Assembly: GCF_002252675.1 (NCBI RefSeq)
Contig: NZ_NQKY01000007.1
Coordinates: 100,517-164,516, forward strand
DNA: 64,000 bases
Reading direction: 5' to 3'
Origin: Synechococcus sp. BO 8801
GTDB taxonomy: Bacteria > Cyanobacteriota > Cyanobacteriia > PCC-6307 > Cyanobiaceae
The notes under the pieces are model-generated. The model was not told the origin of the DNA, searched no databases, and saw only the letters and a list, made by a program, of their open reading frames with translations. Of the stretch, positions 20,947 through 29,655 are shown piece after piece; positions within the stretch are counted from its first letter, which is position 1, and each line of letters begins with the position of its first letter. A program made the translations under genes and the position numbers.

Positions 20947-21918
20947 ATGGGCGTTGCCGATCCGAACGGCCCCACCACCACCCTGGCGCCGCCGTTCCCG
21001 GCCCTCCGCCGCAGCCGGCTCGACACCCTGCAGGTGAACCTGGGCTACCGCTGCAACCAGAGCTGCAGCCACTGCCATGTGAACGCCGGCCCCAGCCGCA
21101 CCGAGATGATGGAGGCGGCCACCATCGCCCTGGTGCCGGCGGTGCTGCGGGCCCGGGCGATCGCCAGCCTGGATCTCACCGGCGGCGCCCCGGAGCTGCA
21201 CCCCGGCTTCCGCGAGCTGGTGCGCCAGGCCCGGGAGCTGGGGGTGGCGGTGATCGACCGCTGCAACCTCACCATCCTCAGTGAGCCCGGCCAGGAGGAC
21301 CTGGCCGTCTTCCTGGCCCGGCAGGGGGTGAAGGTGGTGGCCTCCCTGCCCTGCTACCTCGCCGACAATGTCGACCGGCAGCGGGGCGATGGCGTGTTCG
21401 AGCGCAGCCTCGCGGGCCTGCGCCAGCTCAACGCCCTCGGCTACGGCGATCCGGACGCAGGCCTGGAGCTGGATCTGGTGTACAACCCCCAGGGTCCCAG
21501 TCTGCCGCCGCCCCAGGAGGCCCTGGAGGCCGACTACCGGCGGGAGCTGGCCGATCGCTTCGGGCTGCGCTTCAACCGCCTGTTCACGATCACCAACATG
21601 CCCATCCAGCGCTTCGCGGCGGTGCTGCGGCAGCAGGGGCAGCTGGAGGGCTACATGGCGCTGCTGCGCCAGCACCACAATCCGGCCAACCTGGCCCAGG
21701 TGATGTGCCGCAGCACCCTCAGCGTCGACTGGCAGGGCTTCCTGTACGACTGCGACTTCAACCAGATGCTCGGCCTGCCCATCGGCCAGGGCAGCCCCCG
21801 GGCCCACCTGCGCCAGCTGCTGGAGCAGGACCCTGATGGGGAGCCGATCGCCGTGGCCGACCACTGCTTCGGCTGCACCGCCGGCGCCGGCTCCAGCTGC
21901 GGCGGGGCTTTGAGCTGA
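20947..21918 (+). CDS. arsS: Arsenosugar biosynthesis radical SAM protein ArsS
   Basis: A 323-residue radical SAM protein. The 4Fe-4S motif CNQSCSHC is at residues 36-43, followed by LDLTGGAPELHP and RCNLTIL, and there is a Cys-rich C-terminus (CFGC and CGG). This layout is that of ArsS, which transfers a 5'-deoxyadenosyl group to dimethylarsenite, giving the precursor of arsenoribosides. The partner methyltransferase ArsM lies 6 kb downstream in the same cluster. Followed after 67 bp by arsC. Confidence 0.92.
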   Translation: MGVADPNGPTTTLAPPFPALRRSRLDTLQVNLGYRCNQSCSHCHVNAGPSRTEMMEAATIALVPAVLRARAIASLDLTGGAPELHPGFRELVRQARELGVAVIDRCNLTILSEPGQEDLAVFLARQGVKVVASLPCYLADNVDRQRGDGVFERSLAGLRQLNALGYGDPDAGLELDLVYNPQGPSLPPPQEALEADYRRELADRFGLRFNRLFTITNMPIQRFAAVLRQQGQLEGYMALLRQHHNPANLAQVMCRSTLSVDWQGFLYDCDFNQMLGLPIGQGSPRAHLRQLLEQDPDGEPIAVADHCFGCTAGAGSSCGGALS

Positions 21919-21985
21919 GGCCCCACGGGCCGCTCTGAAGCCCCCGGTCGAGCCAGCGAGTGACAGGAATCCCCCTTTCCCAACC

Positions 21986-22453
21986 ATGACCATTCCAATG
22001 CCATCCACCCGCCCCGGCGGGGCCGCCCAACGGCGGGTGCTCGTGGTCTGCACCGGCAACTCGGCGCGCAGCATCATGGCCGAAGCCCTCTTCCAGACCC
22101 TGGGAGCGGGGGCGATCGAGGTCGTCAGCGCCGGCAGTGCCCCGACGGGTCAGGTCCATCCCATGGCCCTGGAGCAGATCGGCCGTCTTCCCGTGGACCC
22201 GTCCCGGTACGCCAGTAAAAGCCTGGCGTCGGTGCTGGAGGCGGCGACGACACCGTTCGATCTGGTGGTCACGGTCTGCGACCATGCGGCCGAAAGCTGC
22301 GGCACGTTCCCGGGGGACCCGGCCAGGGTGCACTGGGGCCTGGCCGATCCAGCCGCCCACCGGGAGCCTCAGCAGGCCCGACGGGCCTTCTCCGCCTGCT
22401 TCGATGAGCTGGCCGAACGCATCGGTGCCCTGCTGAACGAGCCGGTGGCCTGA
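21986..22453 (+). CDS. arsC: Thioredoxin-type arsenate reductase
   Basis: A 155-residue low-molecular-weight phosphatase-fold protein. The P-loop CTGNSARS (Cys22) and the redox pair in VCDHAAESC (Cys98, Cys105) make up the three-cysteine relay of thioredoxin-coupled ArsC. It reduces arsenate to arsenite, the substrate for methylation. An ATG 12 nt downstream is an alternative start. No ArsR or efflux pump accompanies it here. Confidence 0.88.
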   Translation: MTIPMPSTRPGGAAQRRVLVVCTGNSARSIMAEALFQTLGAGAIEVVSAGSAPTGQVHPMALEQIGRLPVDPSRYASKSLASVLEAATTPFDLVVTVCDHAAESCGTFPGDPARVHWGLADPAAHREPQQARRAFSACFDELAERIGALLNEPVA

Positions 22454-22496
22454 GCGACAGCCAGCACGTCGCCAGGGCCTTGAGAGGGGTCAGGCC

Positions 22497-23363
22497 TCAG
22501 GGGCTCTGGCGATTCAGGTCCCAGTTGTAGGGGAGGTAGGCGAAGCGGTAGTCGCCGCCCAGGATCAGGGCGCGCTCGGCGGCGGGGCGGTAGCGGGCGA
22601 TGAAGCGCAGAACGGCGCTCTGCTTCTCGTGGCCCGGCACAGGCTCCGCCTGCGGATCGGCCCGCAGCCAGTCCTCGGCGAACCACTGGAAGATCGCGGA
22701 GATCCCCACCGTGCCGGCGGCCCGGTCGATCGCCAGGCCCACGGGGCTGGCCAGCCAGCGGGTCGTCTGATCCTCCAGCTGCCGCTCCAGCGCCGCCCCC
22801 GTGAAGGCCTCCTGCCGCAGGGGCGGGCAGCTGATGGCGGCGCACACCAGGGCCGCGTGGATGCGGGGTTCGTTGTACTCGCGCCGCAGGATCTCGTGCT
22901 CGATCGCATCGAGGGTGAGGCCGCGGCCCATCAACTCGTGGCGGCGGAACTTCCAGACGCCGGGAATGTCCCTGATGCTGGGCCGGATCGGATCGTTGTC
23001 GATGATCGCGCGCAGGGTGAAGGCGTTGTAGGCGTTGATCAGCAGGGCGATCTGCTCGGCCTCCGACCAGGAGGCGAAGCGCTCGGGGGCCAGGGCGCCC
23101 AGCGCCTTGATGTAGCGATCGAGCTGGGCCGGATCCCGCTGCAGGGCGGCGTAATCCACCAGACCCCGGCCATCCACCACCGACCGCAGCACCGCGTTGT
23201 AGGGGCCGGGATCAAGGGGCGGCTGGGGGGCGGTGGCCACCGGGGACGGGCGGCCGGCCTCGGCGGACGTCCACGGGGCCGGCCCGCCGCCGCAGCCCGT
23301 GGCGGTGATCAGCACCAGGCCGCAGGCCAGCAGCAGCGGGGTGCGGGAGCGGACACGGACCAT
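22497..23363 (-). CDS. DUF547-domain lipoprotein
   Basis: A 288-residue protein with a signal/lipobox-like N-terminus (ITATGC, Cys near residue 24), a Pro-rich linker and a DUF547 domain containing YAALQRDP, LLINAYNAFTLRAIID and HAALVCAAISCPPLR. DUF547 proteins have a cysteine-peptidase-like fold and unknown activity; they are found in cyanobacterial arsenosugar loci. Last gene of a minus-strand unit behind two glycosyltransferase-like genes; convergent with arsC. The ATG at 23363 is preferred over a GTG at 23384 because it begins a normal signal sequence. Confidence 0.82.
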   Translation of the reverse strand: MVRVRSRTPLLLACGLVLITATGCGGGPAPWTSAEAGRPSPVATAPQPPLDPGPYNAVLRSVVDGRGLVDYAALQRDPAQLDRYIKALGALAPERFASWSEAEQIALLINAYNAFTLRAIIDNDPIRPSIRDIPGVWKFRRHELMGRGLTLDAIEHEILRREYNEPRIHAALVCAAISCPPLRQEAFTGAALERQLEDQTTRWLASPVGLAIDRAAGTVGISAIFQWFAEDWLRADPQAEPVPGHEKQSAVLRFIARYRPAAERALILGGDYRFAYLPYNWDLNRQSP

Positions 23364-23388
23364 GGCGAAGCGGAGGAACACCACGGGT

Positions 23389-24681
23389 TTACCGGCTAGG
23401 GGCCGATTCGGTTCGATCCCGGGCGCTGAGCAGCAGCCCCAGCAGCAGGGGCAGCCACAGCAGCAGCCGCTCAGCGGTGGTGAGCTGCCAGTCCGGCAGG
23501 CGTGAGGGGAGCACGAAGTAGACGAACGCCGAAAGGCTCACCAGCCGCGCCCCCCAGTTCTGGCTGGGCACGGCGAAGGGCATCAGCCAGATGAAGTACC
23601 AGGCGTGCACCACCGGCGAGAGCAGCAGCAGGGCCAGCAGGTAGCGCCAGGCGAAGACCCCCAGCCGGGCGCTGGTGGCCAGCAGCACCAGGAGCACCAG
23701 CAACAGCAGCAACCCATGCACCGCATTGGTCTGCAGGGTCCAGGGCCAGAGCTGGCCGATCCAGTGCGGCAGCCACTCGGCGCTGCGGCCGTGGCGAATG
23801 AAGCTGGAGCCGGTGGGCAGCAGCGGACAGCTGCGCAGACCGCAGAAGAGGGACGCCCCCAGCAGCAGTGGCGCCAGCCCCAGCAGCAGGGTGGCGAGCA
23901 CCGGGGCAGGCCGCCGGAACCGGCGCCAGCGGCTCCAGGCCCTCTGCAGCAGCAGCGGCAGGGTGATCCACTTGATGGCCACGCTCAGGCCCAGCAGCAG
24001 GTCGATGCAGGCCTGGGGGCGTTGGCCCTGGGGCGGGGGATTGCGCTCGGCCAGCAGCCAGCCGGCCACCAGCGGCAGCAGGAACCAGCTGTCGTAGTGC
24101 CCGCCGCCGCTGAGGCCATAGATCACCAGCGGGTTCCAGGCGTAGAGCGCCGCCCGCGCCGCGCCGAAGCGGGCGGCAAGCAGGCCGGCGATCGCCAGGT
24201 CGGCGGCCGTGAACGACAGCTTGAACAGCAGCACCTGCTGGGCCACGGCGGCATGGAGCCGGAACAGCAGCTGCGCCAGGGGCGGGTATATGGCGGTGGT
24301 ATCGGGGTGGTTGATCGACGACCACCAGGGGGTGCGCAACCCCTCCAGCGCCGCGGCGTCCGGGGGCAGCGCATAGGGGCTGAACCCATGCAGCTGGATC
24401 CCCCCCTCCCAGAGGTACCGCCAGATGTCGTCGCCGGGCTCCATGGCCAGCAGGGCCAGCCGCGTCAGCACCGCCACGGCCCAGAACAGGGCGCGGGGGA
24501 TGGTGGGCAACGACCAGGAGAGGGCGAAACCCAGGCCCATCACCGCGGCCGCCCGCCAGAACGGCAGCAGCTGGGCGGCATCGAACAGGTCGCCGTGGGG
24601 GCGCATCAGCAACGCCCCGCCGATCAGCAGCAGGGCACTGGCCGGCAGTTGCAGGCGCCGCAGCCGGGCCGTCAGCGCCAT
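23389..24681 (-). CDS. GT-C-like polytopic membrane glycosyltransferase
   Basis: A 430-residue protein with about ten hydrophobic segments. Early loops contain EPGDDIWRYLWEGGIQLHG and NHPDTTAIYPP; the acidic pair followed by a pocket is typical of polyprenol-phosphate-sugar-dependent GT-C enzymes. It probably transfers a sugar at the outer face of the membrane. Its ATG overlaps the stop of the GT2 gene by one base (TGATG), so the two are co-translated: GT2 could make the polyprenyl-sugar donor that this enzyme uses. The acceptor is unknown; an arsenosugar or lipid is an inference from context. Confidence 0.7.
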   Translation of the reverse strand: MALTARLRRLQLPASALLLIGGALLMRPHGDLFDAAQLLPFWRAAAVMGLGFALSWSLPTIPRALFWAVAVLTRLALLAMEPGDDIWRYLWEGGIQLHGFSPYALPPDAAALEGLRTPWWSSINHPDTTAIYPPLAQLLFRLHAAVAQQVLLFKLSFTAADLAIAGLLAARFGAARAALYAWNPLVIYGLSGGGHYDSWFLLPLVAGWLLAERNPPPQGQRPQACIDLLLGLSVAIKWITLPLLLQRAWSRWRRFRRPAPVLATLLLGLAPLLLGASLFCGLRSCPLLPTGSSFIRHGRSAEWLPHWIGQLWPWTLQTNAVHGLLLLLVLLVLLATSARLGVFAWRYLLALLLLSPVVHAWYFIWLMPFAVPSQNWGARLVSLSAFVYFVLPSRLPDWQLTTAERLLLWLPLLLGLLLSARDRTESAPSR

Positions 24682-25412
24682 CACCGCTGGCCTCGCTGCA
24701 GGGGTCGCCGCAGCCAGAGGCCGCCCAGGGTGGTGAGGATCACCCATCCGGCCCGGAGGCTGGCGCCCCAGCGCCCGGAAATCTTCGAGGCGCCGGCCAG
24801 GCGCGGGCGATGGGAGATCGGCACCTCGCGGATGCGCAGGCCCAGCTCGATGGCCCGCACCTGCATCTCCAGGGTCCAGCCATAGCCCCGGTCGCGCAGG
24901 GCCATCGCCGCGAAGGCCTCGCGCCGCACCAGCCGCAGCGGCCCCATGTCGCGGTAGCGGAACCCCCAGCCCAGGCCGATCAGCGTCGTGGCCAGCCGGT
25001 TGCCGCCCCGCTGCAGGGGGGTGAGCGAGGCGCGGCCCACGGCGGTGGCGGTGCGGTCGCCGAGCAGCAGGTCGTGGTCGTCGATGAGCTCCAGGAAGCG
25101 GGGCAGTTCCTCGAGCGGGTCGCCGCCATCGCCATCGCAGAACAGCAGCCAGTCCACGTCGGGGGCGAGATCGAGGCACCCCCGCCAGCAGGCCCGGCCG
25201 TAGCCGGGACGGGGTTCGCTGAGCACCTCAGCCCCCAGCTGGCGGGCGATGGCGGCGGTGCCATCGCTGCTGCCGTTGTCGACCACCCGGATGCGGTCGA
25301 GTCCCTGGCGGCGCAGCTGGCCGATGACGTGGCCGATCGTCTGGCGTTCGTCACGCGCCGGAATCACCACCTGGATGGCCCCCATCGCCATGGCCGATCC
25401 CGGATTGGGCAT
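24681..25412 (-). CDS. Family 2 glycosyltransferase (polyprenol-type)
   Basis: A 243-residue GT2 enzyme with a dolichyl-phosphate-mannose-synthase-like fold: VVIPARDERQTIG, VVDNGSSDGT, then a metal-binding DGDGGDP in place of DxD, and GYGWTLEMQVRA. One C-terminal hydrophobic helix may anchor it. The ATG at 25412 has AGGGG 6-7 nt upstream. First gene of the minus-strand GT2 / GT-C / DUF547 unit, divergent from the TVP38 fusion. GT2 enzymes of this sort recur in cyanobacterial arsM-arsS loci. Confidence 0.8.
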   Translation of the reverse strand: MPNPGSAMAMGAIQVVIPARDERQTIGHVIGQLRRQGLDRIRVVDNGSSDGTAAIARQLGAEVLSEPRPGYGRACWRGCLDLAPDVDWLLFCDGDGGDPLEELPRFLELIDDHDLLLGDRTATAVGRASLTPLQRGGNRLATTLIGLGWGFRYRDMGPLRLVRREAFAAMALRDRGYGWTLEMQVRAIELGLRIREVPISHRPRLAGASKISGRWGASLRAGWVILTTLGGLWLRRPLQRGQR

Positions 25413-25528
25413 GGAATTCCCCTGCTGATGAACGTACCGGCGAAGGGAGCGAATGGATGGCCGCCCGCCCGGGGCCGGGGCCATCCGAAACGGCGGCTCG
25501 CCGGTAGGAAGGGGGAACGGCTTTCCCC

Positions 25529-27718
25529 ATGGCCCCACCGCTCTCGCCTTCCCGCTGGCGCCAGCTGCTGCTGATCGCCGCCATCGCCCTGGTGGTGATC
25601 CTGTTCTTCACGCTGGGCCTGCACCGCCAGCTCACCCTGGAGGCCCTGCAGGAGGCCCATGGCGCCCTGCTGGAGCAGCGCCTCCAGACCCCCCTGCCGG
25701 TGGCGGGCGCCTACCTGCTGCTCTACGTGCTGGTGGCGGCCCTGTCGCTGCCGGGGGCCGCGGTGCTCACCCTGGCCGGCGGGGCGCTGTTCGGCGTCGG
25801 GCTCGGCACCCTGCTGGTGTCATTCGCCTCCAGCATCGGCGCCCTGCTGGCCTTCCTGGTGGCCCGCACTCTGCTGCGGGATCCGGTTCGGCGACGCTTC
25901 GCCCGCCAGCTGGCGCCGATCGAGGCCGGGGTGGCCCGCGACGGGGTGCTCTACCTGCTCAGCCTGCGGCTGGCGCCGGTGTTCCCCTTCTTCCTGGTGA
26001 ACCTGCTGATGGCGCTGACGCCGATCCGGGCCGCCAGCTTCTACCTCACCAGCCAGATCGGCATGCTTCCAGGCACCTTCGTCTACGTGAACGCCGGCAC
26101 CCAGCTGGCCCAGCTGCGCGGGATCGGCGGCATCCTCAGCCCGCCGCTGCTGGGGTCGCTGCTGCTGCTGGCCCTGTTCCCCTGGCTGGCCAAGGCGGCC
26201 CTGGGCCGCTGGCAGACCTGGCGGCTCTACCGCCGCTGGCCGCGGCCGCGCCGTTTCGACCGCAACCTGATCGTGATCGGCGCCGGAGCGGCGGGGCTGG
26301 TGACCGCCTACATCGCCGCCACCGTCAAGGCGCGGGTGACCCTGGTGGAGCGCGGCGCCATGGGCGGCGACTGCCTCAACACCGGCTGCGTGCCCAGCAA
26401 GGCGCTGATCAGCTCGGCGCGGCTGGCGGCGCGCCTGCGCCGGGCCGACCGCTACGGGCTCGAGCCGCAGGAGCCGCGGTTCAACCTGCGCCGGGTGCTG
26501 GAGCGGGTGGCCGCCAAGGTGGCGGCCGTGGCCCCCCACGACAGCGTCGAGCGCTACGAGGGCCTGGGGGTGGAGGTGCTGCGCGGCCAGGCCCGCCTGC
26601 TCGATCCCTGGACGGTGGCGATCCGCACCGGCGCGGGCACCGAGCAGCGGCTTACGGCCCGGGCGACCGTGCTGGCCACCGGCGCTGAACCGGTGCGGCC
26701 CGACTGGCCGGGCAGCGAGGCGGTGCCCCTGCTGACCAGCGAGACCGTCTGGGGCTGGCTGGCCCAGTGCCCGCTGGAGCGGCCGCGGCTGGTGGTGCTG
26801 GGGGGCGGGCCGATCGCCTGTGAACTGGCCCAGGCCCTGGCCCAGCTGGGCCTGCCGATCACCCAGATCCAGCGCAGCGACCGCCTGCTGCGCAAGGAGG
26901 ACGCCGATGTGGCCGCCGAGGTGCGCCAGGCCCTGGAGGAGGACGGCGTGACCCTGCACATGGACACCGAGGTGCTCGGCTTCGAGCGGGGTCCCGCCCC
27001 CGCCAGGGCGGTGACGGTGCTGGTGCGGCAGGGGGAGCGGCGGGAGCGGATCGCCTGCGACGCCGTGCTCTGCGCCCTGGGCCGCCGCGCCCGGCTGCAG
27101 GGCTACGGGCTCGAGGAGCTGGGGATTCCCACCGGCGCCACGATCACCACCAACGCCTTCCTGCAGACGCTCTACCCGAACATCTACGCCGCCGGCGATG
27201 TGGCCGGGCCGTTCCAGTTCACCCACACCGCCGCCCACCAGGCCTGGTATGCGGCGGTCAACGCCCTGTTCGGCCAGGTGCGCTCCTTCCAGGTGGACAA
27301 CCGCGTCATCCCGCGCACCACGTTCACCGACCCAGAGGTGGCCACGGTGGGGCTCACCGAAGCCGAGGCGGCGGCCCGAGGGATGGCGGTGGAGGTGACC
27401 CGATTCCCCCTGCACGAGCTCGACCGTGCCATCGTCGAGAGCGCCGAGCGGGGGTTCGTGAAAGTGCTCACCCCACCGGGCAGCGACCGGATCCTGGGCG
27501 CCACGATCGTGGCCGAGCACGCCGGCGAACTGCTGGCCGAGTTCGTGCTGGCCATGAAATGGGGCCTGGGACTGGGCAGGATCTTCGGGACGATCCACGC
27601 CTACCCCACCCTGGCCGAGGCCAGCAAGTACACCGCAGCCGCCTGGAAGAAGCAACGGGTGCCCCAGCACCTGCTGCCCTGGCTGCGCCGCTACCACGCC
27701 TGGCGGCGCCGCGGCTGA
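25529..27718 (+). CDS. TVP38/TMEM64 membrane domain fused to flavoprotein disulfide reductase
   Basis: A 729-residue two-part protein. Residues about 1-235 are a VTT/TVP38 (DedA-like) membrane domain with the central GAALFGVGLGTLLVSFASSIGA-type re-entrant region (split here: GAALFGVG is GALFGVG in this copy). Residues about 245-729 are a class I pyridine-nucleotide disulfide oxidoreductase: FAD motif GAGAAG, redox pair in GDCLNTGCVPSK (about 282 and 287), NAD(P)H motif GGGPIA, and FTDPEVATVGLTEAEA at the interface. It resembles mercuric reductase but lacks an HMA domain and a C-terminal vicinal Cys pair. Next gene is arsM, 40 bp downstream. Likely couples membrane transport to thiol/metalloid redox chemistry. 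Confidence 0.88.
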   Translation: MAPPLSPSRWRQLLLIAAIALVVILFFTLGLHRQLTLEALQEAHGALLEQRLQTPLPVAGAYLLLYVLVAALSLPGAAVLTLAGGALFGVGLGTLLVSFASSIGALLAFLVARTLLRDPVRRRFARQLAPIEAGVARDGVLYLLSLRLAPVFPFFLVNLLMALTPIRAASFYLTSQIGMLPGTFVYVNAGTQLAQLRGIGGILSPPLLGSLLLLALFPWLAKAALGRWQTWRLYRRWPRPRRFDRNLIVIGAGAAGLVTAYIAATVKARVTLVERGAMGGDCLNTGCVPSKALISSARLAARLRRADRYGLEPQEPRFNLRRVLERVAAKVAAVAPHDSVERYEGLGVEVLRGQARLLDPWTVAIRTGAGTEQRLTARATVLATGAEPVRPDWPGSEAVPLLTSETVWGWLAQCPLERPRLVVLGGGPIACELAQALAQLGLPITQIQRSDRLLRKEDADVAAEVRQALEEDGVTLHMDTEVLGFERGPAPARAVTVLVRQGERRERIACDAVLCALGRRARLQGYGLEELGIPTGATITTNAFLQTLYPNIYAAGDVAGPFQFTHTAAHQAWYAAVNALFGQVRSFQVDNRVIPRTTFTDPEVATVGLTEAEAAARGMAVEVTRFPLHELDRAIVESAERGFVKVLTPPGSDRILGATIVAEHAGELLAEFVLAMKWGLGLGRIFGTIHAYPTLAEASKYTAAAWKKQRVPQHLLPWLRRYHAWRRRG

Positions 27719-27758
27719 GCCCGACACCGCCCCCATCCACCCCCACGCCCCCTCCCCG

Positions 27759-28850
27759 ATGACCAGCGCCGCCGATCTGCACCGCAGCGTTCAGGAGTAC
27801 TACGGCTCCACCCTCAGCAGCAGCGACGATCTGCGCACCAGCGCCTGCTGCGACGCCAGCAGCGTGCCGCCGGCGCTGCGGCCCCTTCTGGCCCGGCTCC
27901 ACCCCGAGGTGCTGAGCCGCTACTACGGCTGCGGCCTGGTGGCGCCGCCGCTGCTGGAGGGCCTGCGGGTGCTCGACCTGGGCTGCGGCAGCGGCCGGGA
28001 TGTGTACCTGCTGGCCCAGCTGGTGGGTGCCGGCGGCGAGGTGGTGGGCGTTGACATGACGCCGGAGCAGCTGGCGGTGGCCCGGCGCCATGCCGACCAC
28101 CACGCCGAGGTGTTCGGCTACGCCAACGTGCGTTTCCTGGAGGGCCGCATCGAGCAGCTGGAGGCGCTGCCCCTGGAGCCCGGCAGCTTCGATCTGGTGA
28201 TCTCCAACTGCGTGGTCAACCTCTCGGCGGACAAGCTGGCGGTGCTCAACGGGGTGCGGCGGCTGCTCAAGCCCGGCGGCGAGTTCTTCTTCGCCGACGT
28301 CTACGCCGACCGGCGCGTGCCCGAGGCCCTGCGCCACGACCCGGTGCTGCACGGCGAATGCCTCAGCGGCGCCCTCTATTGGAACGACTTCCTGCGGCTG
28401 GCGCGCCAGGCCGGCTTCGCCGATCCGCGCCTGGTGGACGACCGGCCCCTGGAGATCACCGACCAGGAGCTGGCCGCCCGCACCGGCGCGATCCGCTTCT
28501 TCTCCGCCACCTACCGGCTGTTCCAGATCGAGACCCTTGAGGACGCCTGCGAGGACCACGGGCAGGCGGTGATCTACCGGGGCAGCATCGCCGGCCACCC
28601 CGACGCCCTGCCCTTCGACAAGCACCACCCCATCGAAACGGGCCGGGTGTTTCCGGTCTGCGGCAACACCTTCCGCATGCTGGCGGAGAGCCGGCTGGCG
28701 CCCCACTTCGACTTCATCGGCGATTTCAGCCGTCATTACGGCCTGTTCGAGGGCTGCGGCAGCGCCATTCCCTTCGATGCCACCGGCGCGGCTACCGCCG
28801 ACGCCCCCGCCGCCGCGCCGGCCCCCGCCAGCGGCGGCTCCTGCTGCTGA
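27759..28850 (+). CDS. arsM: Arsenite S-adenosylmethionine methyltransferase
   Basis: A 363-residue ArsM. The N-terminus has VQEYYGSTLSSSDDLRTSACC, with the Cys pair at residues 30-31; the SAM motif is VLDLGCGSGRD; arsenic-binding cysteines lie at about 151 (ISNCVVN) and 200 (GECLSG). It methylates As(III) to mono-, di- and trimethylarsenicals, which supplies dimethylarsenite to ArsS. The C-terminus is Ala/Pro-rich and ends in a Cys pair, as in other ArsM. The last 59 bp overlap the convergent DUF2227 gene. Confidence 0.93.
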   Translation: MTSAADLHRSVQEYYGSTLSSSDDLRTSACCDASSVPPALRPLLARLHPEVLSRYYGCGLVAPPLLEGLRVLDLGCGSGRDVYLLAQLVGAGGEVVGVDMTPEQLAVARRHADHHAEVFGYANVRFLEGRIEQLEALPLEPGSFDLVISNCVVNLSADKLAVLNGVRRLLKPGGEFFFADVYADRRVPEALRHDPVLHGECLSGALYWNDFLRLARQAGFADPRLVDDRPLEITDQELAARTGAIRFFSATYRLFQIETLEDACEDHGQAVIYRGSIAGHPDALPFDKHHPIETGRVFPVCGNTFRMLAESRLAPHFDFIGDFSRHYGLFEGCGSAIPFDATGAATADAPAAAPAPASGGSCC

Positions 28851-29358
28851 GGCGGCTGAGCCGACGCCCCAGGGCGCGCAGGGGCCGCGGCAGCCGCGGG
28901 ATCGGATCGCCGTCCTGGAGCAGGTGCAGCCAGCTGCTGGCCTCCAGGCCCACGAACGCCGCGATCAGCAGGGGCCTCTGGGAGCCCCAGAGCTCCCGGC
29001 CCCGCTGCAGCAGCTCACCGGGCGCCGGGGCGCCCAGGGGCCCGAGGGCGGCGCAGGCGGCCAGCACCAGCGCCGCCAGCCAGAGGAGTCGCAGGCTGGT
29101 GCCCAGCAGGGGGCTGTGGGAGAGCAGGGAGCGGTGGCTGAGCAGGCGCCGGTAGGGCCACCAGAGCAGCCGCAGGGGACCCCAGCGGCGGGTGGCGTTG
29201 GAGCGGGTGTCGAGGTCGGGGGAGAGCCAGAGGCCGCCCAGCAGGAAGGCGCCGGTGGCGACGGCCACCCCCGCCGGCCCCAGGGCCGGCCCCCAGAGCA
29301 GCCCGAAGGGCAGGGCCAGCCAGCGGGTGGCGCGATCGTGGCGGCGGCCGCTGGCCAT
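28792..29358 (-). CDS. DUF2227-type putative metal-binding membrane protein
   Basis: A 188-residue protein starting MASGRRHDRAT with SPDLDTRSN, RRWGPLRLLWWPYRRLLSHRS-like (shortened here: WWPYRRLLSHRS) and LSHSPLLGTSLRLL, the pattern of the cyanobacterial DUF2227 family. It has about three hydrophobic segments and several conserved His/Asp residues typical of membrane metal-dependent hydrolase folds. Function unknown. The C-terminal tail is Arg-rich and overlaps arsM. Confidence 0.8.
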   Translation of the reverse strand: MASGRRHDRATRWLALPFGLLWGPALGPAGVAVATGAFLLGGLWLSPDLDTRSNATRRWGPLRLLWWPYRRLLSHRSLLSHSPLLGTSLRLLWLAALVLAACAALGPLGAPAPGELLQRGRELWGSQRPLLIAAFVGLEASSWLHLLQDGDPIPRLPRPLRALGRRLSRLSSRSRRWRGPARRRGRRR

Positions 29359-29433
29359 GGCCGGGCTCCGGACGCTGCCGGCAAGGTACCGGCCGCCGGC
29401 CGCCGGCGCCCCCTCCGCCAGAATGGTGCCACC

Positions 29434-29506
<73 letters not shown>

Positions 29507-29626
29507 TCCCAGAAAAGCCCTGTCCTGACTGGAGAAAACGACTCAGGACAGGGCCTCTCAGCGGGGCCCGTGGCCTGGGCCATGGGACCAGAAAGGCCCC
29601 AAAAGCCCAGGTTGATGCCAAGCTTT

Positions 29627-29643
29627 CACGCGGATTTCACGCG
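29627..29643 (+). repeat. Putative integrase arm site, left
   Basis: CACGCGGATTTCACGCG. The same 17-mer with one change occurs in the same orientation near the right end (41351-41367). A shared AGAAAGGCCC precedes each copy (29590 and 41324). Position between core and integrase gene is where arm-type sites lie. Confidence 0.55.
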
Positions 29644-29655
29644 ACGGATGAAACG

